Origin: an uncultured Microbacterium sp.
Lineage (GTDB): Bacteria > Actinomycetota > Actinomycetes > Actinomycetales > Microbacteriaceae
DNA: 64,000 nucleotides
Direction: 5' to 3'
Assembly (NCBI GenBank): GCA_913774665.1
Contig: CAJYHN010000012.1
Span: 1-64,000 of the forward strand
The position numbers and the translations under genes were made by a program. The notes under the pieces are model-generated. The model did not search any database. It was given only the letters and a program-made list of their open reading frames with translations, and was not told where the DNA came from. Shown piece after piece: positions 9,366 to 16,885 of this stretch (position 1 is its first letter; each line of letters opens with the position of its first letter).

Positions 9366-10531
9366 GCCAGGCTCCTTTCGTCGATTCCGGATGCCGGGAC
9401 CCCGGCGAGGGCGCGCGGCAGGTGCGTGTGCGCCCAGCGCAGTTCGGCCGCGATCCCGCTGACGAGCGTTTCGGGCTGCAGGTCTTCGGGCAGCACCGAC
9501 CAGGTGTAGGTCTCGATGTCGAGGTGGGCGTCACCGCCGCCGGGGGTCTCGAGGACCGCGGCGATCGCGTCGAGCAGCACCTCGGTGGTGGCGCGGAGGG
9601 GCGCTGCGGGACGCGCGTGCAGGGGGATGTGGACGTGCACGCGCCAGGCGCGGTCGGTCGGCCACGGCGCGGCGGCGTCGAGCACCTCGGGCAGGTCGTC
9701 GGCGGAGCGTCGACCGCCGGCCTCGCGCACCTGGTGGACGTAGCGTTCCTCGGCGAAGGGGCGGAGCGCGTCCGCCGTGCGGGGGTCGGCGGGGTCGGGC
9801 ACCTCGAGGGCGACCGAGGCCTGCACCTTCACGATGCGGATGCCGGCGGCGGTGGCCGCCGCGACCGCGCCGGCGGGGTCGGCGAACGACACCGCGAGGT
9901 GGCAGGTGTCCAGGCACAGCCCGAGGCGGCCCTCGGCGGTCAGGTGCGGGCGGGCGCCGAGCCAGGCCACCACGTCGGCGACGTCGTCGAGGATGCAGCC
10001 GGGCTCGGGTTCGATCGCCACGCGGACGAGGCGTCCCGTCTCGCGCTCCAGCGCCGCGAGGCCCTCGACGAGTCCGGCGAGGTGCTCCTCCGCGGCGCGG
10101 TCGGCCGCGGCATCCCACCCCTCCCTCCATCCGAGCGGGAGCGTCGAGATACTGCCCTCGGCCCCGGCGGGAAGCAGCGCCGCGAGGGCGCGCGCGCAGT
10201 CGAGCGTGTACGCCAGACGCTCGCGCGTGGTCCAGTCGGGGCGGTACACCGCGAGCTTGACGACGTCGTCGTGGAAACCGCGGTAAGGGAACGCGTTGAC
10301 GGTGCGCAGCTCCAGGCCGTTGCGCTCGAGGGCCTCGGCGAGGACCGCCCGCGCCCGCGGGTCGTCGGCGAGGGTGGATGCCACGCCCACCGGCATCCAC
10401 AGTCCGACGCCGAGACGCTCCAGGTTCGCCGCGCGTCGCACGGGGCCGGCGTGCTCGTCGAGCTGGCGGACGATGCCGGGGAGGTCTTCGGCGGGGTGGA
10501 CGTTGGTGCAGTAGGACAGCTCCACCCTCAC
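9362..10531 (-). CDS. eboE: EboE-like metabolite traffic protein (xylose-isomerase-like TIM barrel)
   Basis: 389-residue protein starting with a GTG that overlaps the eboB stop (GTGA). The N-terminal motif LSYCTNVHPAEDL is, as I recall it, characteristic of EboE. Further TIM-barrel metal-site segments are AIEPEPGCIL (Glu) and LGLCLDTCHLAV (Asp and His), and a late DIETYTW (Glu). It is named a metabolite traffic protein because the cluster was linked to export of the scytonemin monomer in cyanobacteria; chemically it looks like a sugar-phosphate isomerase/epimerase. Co-translation with eboB and eboF supports one pathway. Exact reaction unknown. Confidence 0.82.
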   Translation of the reverse strand: MRVELSYCTNVHPAEDLPGIVRQLDEHAGPVRRAANLERLGVGLWMPVGVASTLADDPRARAVLAEALERNGLELRTVNAFPYRGFHDDVVKLAVYRPDWTTRERLAYTLDCARALAALLPAGAEGSISTLPLGWREGWDAAADRAAEEHLAGLVEGLAALERETGRLVRVAIEPEPGCILDDVADVVAWLGARPHLTAEGRLGLCLDTCHLAVSFADPAGAVAAATAAGIRIVKVQASVALEVPDPADPRTADALRPFAEERYVHQVREAGGRRSADDLPEVLDAAAPWPTDRAWRVHVHIPLHARPAAPLRATTEVLLDAIAAVLETPGGGDAHLDIETYTWSVLPEDLQPETLVSGIAAELRWAHTHLPRALAGVPASGIDERSLA

Positions 10532-11412
10532 GCCCCCTGGCGCGACGCCGTACCGCGCAGCACGGAGTTGCCGGCGAACAGTTCGGGTCCCTGGCTCGCG
10601 GGCGCGAAGCCGTCGATCGGGTCGGTGTTCACGCGCCCGCTCTGCGCGTAGAAGTCGCGCGGGTTGCGCCAGAGGATACGGTCGACGTCGTCGTCGCTGA
10701 AGCCCGCGTCGAGCATGGCCAGACCCGTCTTCGCCGTCTTGAGCGGGTCGGAGCGCCCCCAGTCGGCCGCGGAGTTCACGATGACGCGGTCGAGCCCGAT
10801 GCGCTGCATGATGGCGACGACGCGCTGCTCGTCCATCTTGGTGTCGGGGTAGATCGAGAACCCCATCCAGGCGCCGCTGTCGGCGACCGCGTCGACGCAG
10901 GTCTCGTTGAGGTGGTCGACGAGCACGCGCTCCATCGGGATGCCGGACTCGGCCACCACGTCGAGCGTGCGCCGGGTGCCCACGGTCTTGTCGCGATGCG
11001 GGGTGTGGACGAGCACGGGGAGGTCGAACTCGATGCCGAGCGCGAGGTGTTGACGCAGGATCTCGTCTTCTTCGGGGGTCATCGAGTCATAGCCGGTCTC
11101 GCCGACGGCGACGACGCCGTCCTTGGCGAGATAGGTCGGCAGCTCGGCCATGACCTCGCGGCAGCGCGCGTCGTTGGCCTCTTTCGGGTTGAGCGCGATC
11201 GTGCAGTGGTGGCGGATGCCGAACTGCGCCGCGCGGAAGCGCTCCCACCCGATCAGCGCATCGAAGTAGTCGAGGAACGACCCGACGCTCGTGCGCGGCT
11301 GACCGAGCCAGAACGCCGGCTCCACCAGGGCGCGCACGCCCGCGTCGTACATCGCCTCGTAGTCGTCGGTGGTGCGGGCGGACATGTGGATATGGGGGTC
11401 GAAGATGCGCAT
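10528..11412 (-). CDS. eboB: EboB-like TatD family metal-dependent hydrolase
   Basis: 294-residue TatD-type amidohydrolase. I start it at the ATG one base after the preceding stop (TGA-C-ATG), which has GAAAGGG in front; an in-frame TTG/ATG seven codons earlier has no support. Metal ligands are visible: H7 and H9 in FDPHIHM, Glu in VGETGYDSM, His in LVHTPHR and VDHLNE, and a late Asp in VNSAADWGRSD. TatD proteins are usually nucleases or deacylases, but in ebo clusters the activity is not established. It is sandwiched between the TIM-EboA fusion and EboE genes with 1-bp and 4-bp junctions. Confidence 0.83.
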   Translation of the reverse strand: MRIFDPHIHMSARTTDDYEAMYDAGVRALVEPAFWLGQPRTSVGSFLDYFDALIGWERFRAAQFGIRHHCTIALNPKEANDARCREVMAELPTYLAKDGVVAVGETGYDSMTPEEDEILRQHLALGIEFDLPVLVHTPHRDKTVGTRRTLDVVAESGIPMERVLVDHLNETCVDAVADSGAWMGFSIYPDTKMDEQRVVAIMQRIGLDRVIVNSAADWGRSDPLKTAKTGLAMLDAGFSDDDVDRILWRNPRDFYAQSGRVNTDPIDGFAPASQGPELFAGNSVLRGTASRQGA

Positions 11413-11413
11413 G

Positions 11414-12880
11414 TCAGGCCCTTTCGCGAGCACGGAGGAAGGTGAGGTCGTCGGGCACGGAACGGCCCGCAGCGCGCCGCTCGACGGCGAACCGCTCCGC
11501 CATCGCGGCCAGTTCGTCGTCGGCGCGGGCGTCGAGGGCGACGACGACCGAGAGGGGGATGCCGAGGAACACGCACTTCAGGACGCCGTGACGCCACGCG
11601 TGATCGTCGAGGTGATCCGCGGCGAAGCGTCCGAGCGCGGCGACGACCAGCCGCGTGTCGTTGGCGCGGAGGGCGTCCGCGACGAGCTCCAGACCGGCCT
11701 CGCGCCAGGCGGCCGAGGGCGCCGTGATCGCGTCGAGACCACGCAGTACTCCCCGACGCTCGGCGTCGTCGCCGCGGCGGTACAGCGCGACCCCCACGGC
11801 GGGGTCGGCGCGACTGTCGGCCAGGGCCGCGATGATCTCGGCGCGCGCGGCGTCGTCGGCGGTCATCGCGAAAGGCTCCGCCGAGAGGGGCTCCCGCCCC
11901 ACCTCGCGACCCGCCGCGGCGAACAGGCGCGCGGCGCGGGCGGCATCCGCGCGCACCTGCTCCACGGCGCGGGTGGTCCAGGGATGCCGTGCCGAATCGG
12001 CCGGGCGCGGGCCGACGGGAACGCGTCCTCCCGCGGTCGCCGTCGCCGAGCGTTCCGCCGCCCCGACCAGCGCGGCCATGCTGGCGCCCGCCAGCTCGGG
12101 GGCCGCGTGCGCGTGCCGCGGCAACTCCACCGCGATCACGCCGCGGTAGTCGATCTCGCGCAGCGTCGAGAGGGCGGCATCCAGGTCGAGCTCGCCCTCA
12201 CCGAAGGGAAGGTGCTCGTGCGCGGTGGGGAGCATGTCGTCGGCCTGCACGTTGCGCAGCAGGGGGCCCGCCGCCCGCAGCGCACCCACCACCCCGTCGG
12301 GCTCGACCACCACGCAGTGGCCGAGGTCGACGGTGATGCCCAGGTTCGCCGGATGGCCGAGACGGGCGCGGAGTGCGAGGGCGTCGGCCACGGTCTCGAT
12401 CAGCATGCCGGGTTCGGGTTCGATCGAGAGCGTGACGCCGGCGTCGGCGGCGACCGCGACGATCTCGAGCAGACGCTCCTCGAGCAGCACCCGGGCCTGG
12501 TCGGTCGAGACGTCGTCGGGCACGACCCCGCTCCACAGCGACACGCACTCGGCATCGAGGATCGCGGCGATCTCGACGGCCCGCCTCAGGAACGCCGTGC
12601 GCGGCGCAGCCTCCCGATCGACGAGGGTCGGACGGTGCTTGCGCAGGGGGTCGAGCAGGTAGCGGGCGCCCGTCTCGACGACCACCCGCAGTCCCCGGCG
12701 GCGGATCTCCGCGGCGAGCGCCTCGCTCTGTTCGCGCCAGTCGACGGCGAAGGGATCGAGGTGCGGGTGACCGAGCGTGAGGGCCACCGCGCCGTAGCCG
12801 TGATGCTGCAGCACGTCGAGGGCGGAGGGCAGCGGATGATCGGTAAAGCCATTGGTGCCGTAACCCCAGGTCCAGCTCAT
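11414..12880 (-). CDS. eboA: Fusion of TIM-barrel isomerase and EboA domain
   Basis: 488 residues. Residues 1-280 are a xylose-isomerase-like TIM barrel with metal residues in IEPEPG (E154), VDLGH (D185, H188), VQADD (Q212) and VELPRH (E252). Residues ~305-488 are an all-helical domain whose HAWRHGVLKCVFLGIPL segment (427-443) is what I recognise as EboA. A linker rich in Ala, Arg and Pro (~278-305) joins them. The ATG overlaps the eboC stop by 4 bp. EboA is normally a separate protein of about 200 residues, so the fusion links the EboA function directly to a sugar-isomerase step. The barrel is distinct from the EboE barrel in the same operon. No signal peptide or membrane segment. Confidence 0.8.
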   Translation of the reverse strand: MSWTWGYGTNGFTDHPLPSALDVLQHHGYGAVALTLGHPHLDPFAVDWREQSEALAAEIRRRGLRVVVETGARYLLDPLRKHRPTLVDREAAPRTAFLRRAVEIAAILDAECVSLWSGVVPDDVSTDQARVLLEERLLEIVAVAADAGVTLSIEPEPGMLIETVADALALRARLGHPANLGITVDLGHCVVVEPDGVVGALRAAGPLLRNVQADDMLPTAHEHLPFGEGELDLDAALSTLREIDYRGVIAVELPRHAHAAPELAGASMAALVGAAERSATATAGGRVPVGPRPADSARHPWTTRAVEQVRADAARAARLFAAAGREVGREPLSAEPFAMTADDAARAEIIAALADSRADPAVGVALYRRGDDAERRGVLRGLDAITAPSAAWREAGLELVADALRANDTRLVVAALGRFAADHLDDHAWRHGVLKCVFLGIPLSVVVALDARADDELAAMAERFAVERRAAGRSVPDDLTFLRARERA

Positions 12881-13740
12881 GTGATGTCTCCCGTCGAACG
12901 GCGGCGGCCGAGCACGCGGCCGAGGGTCTCGATGCCCACGAGGGTCGCGGTCGCCAGCGGTGAGCCCGCCCGTGCGGCGAGGGCGGACTGCAGGGGGACG
13001 ACGGCACGGATGCCCGCGCGGGTGGCGTCGCGCGCCTGAGCCGCCCCGGGGTGACGCGCGACCGCCAGCTGCCCGGGCAGGACCGCGGCGAGGTAGCGCG
13101 CTCCCCCGAGCACGGCGGCGGAGCGGTTTGAGCGTCCGAGCAGACCGGATGCCGCCACGGCGACGCTCGTGGCCACGGCGACGCGACCGGTGGGCACTGT
13201 CGACCCGTCGACCTCGCCCCGCGAGATCGCGGTGACGGCGACCGTGTGGGCGGCGACCGCCCCCGCGGGGACCAGGGCCGAGCGCCAACCCGGCCCGGCG
13301 GCGCCCATCATGACGTCGAGTCCGCGGCAGACGGCCATGACGATCGGACCGGCCGCCGTCGGCTTGAACACGGTGTCGTAGGCCCACAACGCTCCGGCGA
13401 GCGCGACCGACACCAGACCCGAGCGACGACCGGCGGCGAACGCCGCGCCCACCCCGAGGGCGGTCAGACCGACGCCCACCGCGAGCGCGCGGTCACGGCT
13501 GATCCGCCCCGAGGGGATGGGCCGCTCGGGGCGCTCCCGCGCGTCGAGATCGGCATCCGCCCAATCGTTCAGCGCCATCCCGGCGCTGTACAGGCAGACC
13601 GACGCGGCCGCGAGCGCGCCCACGCGCAGGCGATCGTCGCCCGCCCCGCGCGCGCTCAGCGCCCCGACGAGAGCGTCGCCGAGGACGGTGAGCGAGGCGG
13701 GGGCGCGGACGAGGTCGAGGTAGTCCGCGACCCGCGTCAC
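12877..13740 (-). CDS. eboC: EboC-like UbiA family prenyltransferase
   Basis: 287-residue integral membrane protein of the UbiA superfamily with about eight hydrophobic segments. The GTG start overlaps the previous stop (GTGA). The first Asp-rich motif NDWADADLD gives N58, D59, D62 and D66, the pattern that binds the prenyl diphosphate through Mg2+. The second conserved loop is DTVFKPT followed by CRGLDVMMGAAG; it lacks a classical DxxxD but resembles other EboC-like proteins as I recall them. UbiA enzymes join a polyprenyl chain to an acceptor at the membrane; here the acceptor could be a product of the inositol-phosphate synthase encoded just upstream. That link is inference. Confidence 0.85.
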   Translation of the reverse strand: MTRVADYLDLVRAPASLTVLGDALVGALSARGAGDDRLRVGALAAASVCLYSAGMALNDWADADLDARERPERPIPSGRISRDRALAVGVGLTALGVGAAFAAGRRSGLVSVALAGALWAYDTVFKPTAAGPIVMAVCRGLDVMMGAAGPGWRSALVPAGAVAAHTVAVTAISRGEVDGSTVPTGRVAVATSVAVAASGLLGRSNRSAAVLGGARYLAAVLPGQLAVARHPGAAQARDATRAGIRAVVPLQSALAARAGSPLATATLVGIETLGRVLGRRRSTGDIT

Positions 13741-14954
13741 GGTGCGGCGACCCGGGCTGCCGCGACGGCGGCTGCGGTCTCGTGCACCCACGAGACGAAC
13801 TGAGCGGTCTGCGCGCCGAAGCCGTGGACGTCGCTCCCCCACGGATCCTTGAAGAAGCAGCCGAGGGCGGTGACGACCCCCGCGTGGCCCGCACGCGTGG
13901 CGAGCGACAGCGCTCGGACGAGGTCGATGACCAGGGGCGCGGCAAGGGCGGAGTCGTAGGCGCTCCACGTGGTCTGCAGCGTCACGCGGCTGCCGAGGAA
14001 GCCTGTCGCGCTGACGTGATCCCATGCCGTCTTGACGTCGCCGAGGTCGGGCACGTTGTCGATGTGCAGCGGGGCGACGACGTCGTTTCCGACGAGAGCG
14101 TGCAGACCGCGGTTCTTCGACACCAGCTTGGAGCGGACGGCCTCGGGATCGGCCAGGGTCGCACCGTCGCCGCCGCCGAGGAGGTTGGTGCCGGCCCAGG
14201 ACCGCACACGGAACCCGCGGGCGGTGAACATCGGCGCCAGCACCGTCCGCAGCAGCGTCTCGCCGGTCTTCCCGTCCTGCCCCGCGTACGCGATGCCCGC
14301 GCGTTCGGCGCGCTCGCGCAGGACGGGGAGGTTGAGGGATGCCGAGGGGGTGAAGGCCGCGTAGGCGGCTCCGGCCGCGATGGCGGCGAGGGCGGCGCGC
14401 GAGCTGGGCGGCAGGACCCGCACACCCGGGGTCGTGAGGGCCGCCTGCAGGAGGGCGTCGTCTTCGAAGCCCGGGTGGTACGGCGGAAGGGGCTCGGTGG
14501 ACGAGACGTCGATGACGACGACCTCGCGCAGGTCGTGACGGTCGCGGAAGTCGGCGATGTCGGCCGCGAGCAGGTCGATCTCGTCCTGCTGGGTGGCCGT
14601 CATCGTGGGGACGGCGCGGAGGTTCTGCTCGGTCTCGCGCAGGCGCTCGGCCACCGCGTCGACGAGGGCGGCGGGGAACATCCCCCCGGCGGCGAGCTGG
14701 CGCGCACGTTCTTCCAGCGGGGTGGTCGAGATGTCGTGACCGCCGACGACGATGTCAGCGATCGCGGGGAACTCGTCGACGCGCACCGCGTCGGTCTCGG
14801 TCGTGAGGCCGACGGGCGTCGCGGCGCCCAGGGCGAGGGCATGGATGCCGAGGGTCGCGGTCGTGGCGAGCGAGCCTCGCGCGCCGATGAACCAGGCGCC
14901 GACGTCGGCGATGCGGCGGGTGTCCGAAGTGTTCACGTGGGGTCCGTTCTTCAT
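13737..14954 (-). CDS. Inositol-3-phosphate synthase (first gene of ebo-type operon)
   Basis: 405 residues from the ATG; a GTG six codons later (14936) is an alternative. Cyclizes D-glucose 6-phosphate to 1D-myo-inositol 3-phosphate using enzyme-bound NAD+. Seen: Rossmann segment WFIGARGSLATTATLG, DVSSTEPLPPYHP, AAFTPSASLNLPVLRERAE, GQDGKTGETLLRTVLAPMF with a conserved active-site Lys, WAGTNLLGGGDGATLADPE and SKNRGL. These are standard MIPS landmarks, and nothing looks missing. It differs from the shorter housekeeping Ino1 of actinobacteria. It overlaps eboC by 4 bp. In other ebo clusters a DHQ-synthase-like EboD supplies a carbocycle; no EboD is present here, so this enzyme may take that place. 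Confidence 0.86.
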   Translation of the reverse strand: MKNGPHVNTSDTRRIADVGAWFIGARGSLATTATLGIHALALGAATPVGLTTETDAVRVDEFPAIADIVVGGHDISTTPLEERARQLAAGGMFPAALVDAVAERLRETEQNLRAVPTMTATQQDEIDLLAADIADFRDRHDLREVVVIDVSSTEPLPPYHPGFEDDALLQAALTTPGVRVLPPSSRAALAAIAAGAAYAAFTPSASLNLPVLRERAERAGIAYAGQDGKTGETLLRTVLAPMFTARGFRVRSWAGTNLLGGGDGATLADPEAVRSKLVSKNRGLHALVGNDVVAPLHIDNVPDLGDVKTAWDHVSATGFLGSRVTLQTTWSAYDSALAAPLVIDLVRALSLATRAGHAGVVTALGCFFKDPWGSDVHGFGAQTAQFVSWVHETAAAVAAARVAAP

Positions 14955-15095
14955 TGAGGGACATCGGGTTCCGGGTACGCGCGACGGCACGGCTCGGTGG
15001 GGTGGGAGCCGTTCGAGAGGGGCGCTCCGGTAGGGGGATGGAGGGCGACCCGGGGGTGGTGGGGGACTCGTCGTCGAGGTGTCCTGGTCTTTCCG

Positions 15096-15124
15096 ACAGT
15101 AGTGCGGCTTTTGCGGTATGGCAA
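15096..15124 (-). promoter_or_regulatory. Candidate sigma-70-like promoter of the ebo-type operon
   Basis: Read leftwards: TTGCCA (15124-15119), 17 bp, TACTGT (15101-15096). The -35 matches consensus at five of six positions. An imperfect palindrome with CTTTTG and CAAAAG arms overlaps the -35, so a regulator could bind there. Transcription would start near 15088, about 130 bp upstream of the first gene. Confidence 0.45.
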
Positions 15125-15447
15125 CCAAAAGATGTCGGCTTAGAGGGCAATATTCGCAGTCGACTCGGCAAGGACGCACCCCTCTCGGGCGCTGCACCGT
15201 ACGCGGGCACTCGCCGAGGCCGCTGCGAAATGCGCCGCGTCCCTCGGAGTCACGGGGCTGGGAGCCGTGGCCGGGGGTCCCGCTGGTGTTACGGTCCTCG
15301 GAGGAGCCGTTTCTGTCTGGGGGTGCTCCTCATGAGCCAGCCGACTTCGTGCGACCGAATGGGCTCCGGCACGATCGCATCCTTCGTCATTGCCCTTGAG
15401 GAACGGCTGTCGTCGAGCGTCGTTCTCTACACCGCGCCGTAATCCCG

Positions 15448-15478
15448 GGCGCACGGTGGGCCCACTCAGCCGTGCGCC
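15448..15478. terminator. Hairpin terminator past the alpha/beta hydrolase gene
   Basis: GGCGCACGG (15448-15456) and CCGTGCGCC (15470-15478) form a perfect 9-pair stem around a 13-base loop that contains TGGGCCCA. It lies 9 bp past the stop of the leftward hydrolase gene and would also stop any rightward transcript from the gap. Confidence 0.65.
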
Positions 15479-15486
15479 ACGAGCGC

Positions 15487-16335
15487 TCAGACGCGCGAGG
15501 GGATCCGCTCGTCGAGCCACGCCAGCAGATCGGCGCGCACCGCGGCCTGCTCGCGCTCGGCGAAGATCTCGTGCCGCGCCCCCGGGTACACCAGGGTCGT
15601 CACATCCGTCAGGCCCGACCGCCGCCGGTAGGCGTCGGCGAGGCGGTGCACGCTGCGCGGACCACCCACGGTGTCGTCGCGCCCCACCATCAGCAGCATC
15701 GGCACGTCGCGGCCGAGGCTGCGCCGAGGCCGACCCAGGAGCTTGAGCGTCTCGAGGGGGCCGAACAGGCGCGCGAGAGGCGTCGACGTGGTCAGAGGAT
15801 CGGCGACGAAGTCGCGCCCCACCTGCTCGTCGCTCGAGAGCCATTGCATCCCGGAGCCGCCGAGGTGCTTCCACGGGGCGTTGAGGTCACCCGCGTTCAA
15901 CGAGCCCGGCCAGCGCAGGGCCGAGCCGCTCAGCACGACCGCGTCATAGGCATCCGGATGCCGATCGAGCAGCATCTGCGCGAGGAAGGAACCCCACGAG
16001 TGCCCGAGCAGTACGAGCGGCAGGTCGGGGTGCTCCTCGCGGATGCGCTGCGAAAGCGTCCACACCGCGTCGCGGGCCGCGCCGAGGCCGCCGGGGCCGA
16101 GACGCCCGAGCTTGCCGTGGTCGCCTCCCCACTGGCCGAGCCCGGTGCGTCCGTGGCCGCGATGGTCGTCGGCGTAGACGGTGTAACCCGCGGCGACGAG
16201 GGCCTCGACGAGGGCGCCGTAGCGGCCGGCGTGCTCGCCGACCCCGTGCAGCAGCTGCACGATGGCGCGGGGCTCGACCGCCTCGTACACGTCGTAGACG
16301 ATGCGGATGCCGTAGGCGTCGTCGAACTCGGGCAT
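15487..16335 (-). CDS. Alpha/beta hydrolase, monoacylglycerol-lipase-like (serine aminopeptidase S33 type)
   Basis: 282-residue cytoplasmic hydrolase likely acting on lysophospholipid or monoacylglycerol esters. The oxyanion-hole segment LLHGVGEHAGRY, nucleophile elbow GHSWGS, acid in VGRDDTVGG and His in GARHEIF give a full catalytic triad. No signal peptide. A single-gene unit: the upstream MarR gene is divergent and the downstream side ends in a hairpin. Substrate is assigned only by family resemblance to monoglyceride lipases. Confidence 0.85.
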   Translation of the reverse strand: MPEFDDAYGIRIVYDVYEAVEPRAIVQLLHGVGEHAGRYGALVEALVAAGYTVYADDHRGHGRTGLGQWGGDHGKLGRLGPGGLGAARDAVWTLSQRIREEHPDLPLVLLGHSWGSFLAQMLLDRHPDAYDAVVLSGSALRWPGSLNAGDLNAPWKHLGGSGMQWLSSDEQVGRDFVADPLTTSTPLARLFGPLETLKLLGRPRRSLGRDVPMLLMVGRDDTVGGPRSVHRLADAYRRRSGLTDVTTLVYPGARHEIFAEREQAAVRADLLAWLDERIPSRV

Positions 16336-16386
16336 GGGGGGAGTCTAGGGCGGCGCCCCGGTTCGCGACCGCACCCCGCCATTCCC

Positions 16387-16410
16387 TTAGCAAGGCTAAT
16401 GAGCTAGCCT
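16387..16410. promoter_or_regulatory. Paired palindromes before the MarR gene (probable autoregulatory operator)
   Basis: TTAGC-AAG-GCTAA (16387-16399) overlaps a second palindrome AGGCTA-N6-TAGCCT (16393-16410), ending 14 bp before the MarR start. A related TAGCT-N5-AGCTA element lies at 18341-18355 before the second MFS gene, so one MarR protein probably controls both. Confidence 0.65.
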
Positions 16411-16423
16411 GACTGTCAGGAAT

Positions 16424-16885
16424 ATGAATGATCGCGTCGACGAATCCCCCCTCACCGACCTGAGTTCTGACCACAGTGCGGCGGCGTCCGAGCTGCGGAT
16501 GGCGACATTCCGGCTCGCGCGCCGCCTCCGGGCGCAGCGCGCCGTCGACACCATGAGCGACGGGCAGTTCGCCGTCCTCGCCGCTCTCACCGTTCACGGC
16601 GCTCACACACTCGGGCAGTTGGCCGACCGGGAACGTGTCACGGCCCCCTCGATGAACCGCACGGTGTCCCTCCTCGAGGAGGCGGGGTACATCTCGCGGA
16701 TCCCCGACGAGATCGACCGACGGCGCGTGACGATCGACCTCACCGACCTCGGGCACCGCATCGTCGACGAGACGGTCCGCCGACGAGACGCCTTCGTCGA
16801 GGAGGCTCTCGCCGAGCTCTCCGCCGAAGAACGACAGGTTCTCGCTCGCGCGACGACGATCATGAGGAAGGTGGCCGACAGATGA
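16424..16885 (+). CDS. MarR family transcriptional regulator
   Basis: 153-residue dimeric winged-helix repressor. Residues ~45-115 hold the wHTH, with the recognition region RVTAPSMNRTVSLLEEAGYI and wing DEIDRRRVTIDLT, and dimerization helices at both ends. Its stop overlaps the start of the MFS gene (ATGA at 16882-16885), so the two are co-translated. Palindromes directly upstream and again before the gene at 18361 suggest autoregulation and control of both exporters. MarR proteins of this arrangement usually respond to small aromatic compounds or drugs. Confidence 0.9.
   Translation: MNDRVDESPLTDLSSDHSAAASELRMATFRLARRLRAQRAVDTMSDGQFAVLAALTVHGAHTLGQLADRERVTAPSMNRTVSLLEEAGYISRIPDEIDRRRVTIDLTDLGHRIVDETVRRRDAFVEEALAELSAEERQVLARATTIMRKVADR

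Larger units (their letters stand above)
14955..15486. other. 532-bp gene-poor region upstream of the ebo-type operon
   Basis: Contains a candidate promoter for the leftward operon (15096-15124), a ~130-bp 5' leader between it and the first start codon, and a hairpin terminator at 15448-15478. A 36-codon plus-strand frame (ATG 15332, stop 15442, GGGGG eight bases before the ATG, ending six bases before the hairpin) could encode a small peptide or mark a small RNA, but its composition gives little support. Otherwise I see no gene. Confidence 0.4.

Noticed and set aside
14955-15197. N-terminal extension of the inositol phosphate synthase
   Set aside because: Pro/Arg-rich translation of the leader, upstream of the expected family start, covering the candidate promoter.
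15118-15399. 93-codon plus-strand frame in the ebo upstream gap
   Set aside because: Rich in Arg, Pro and Ser with no ribosome site, and overlaps the leftward promoter.
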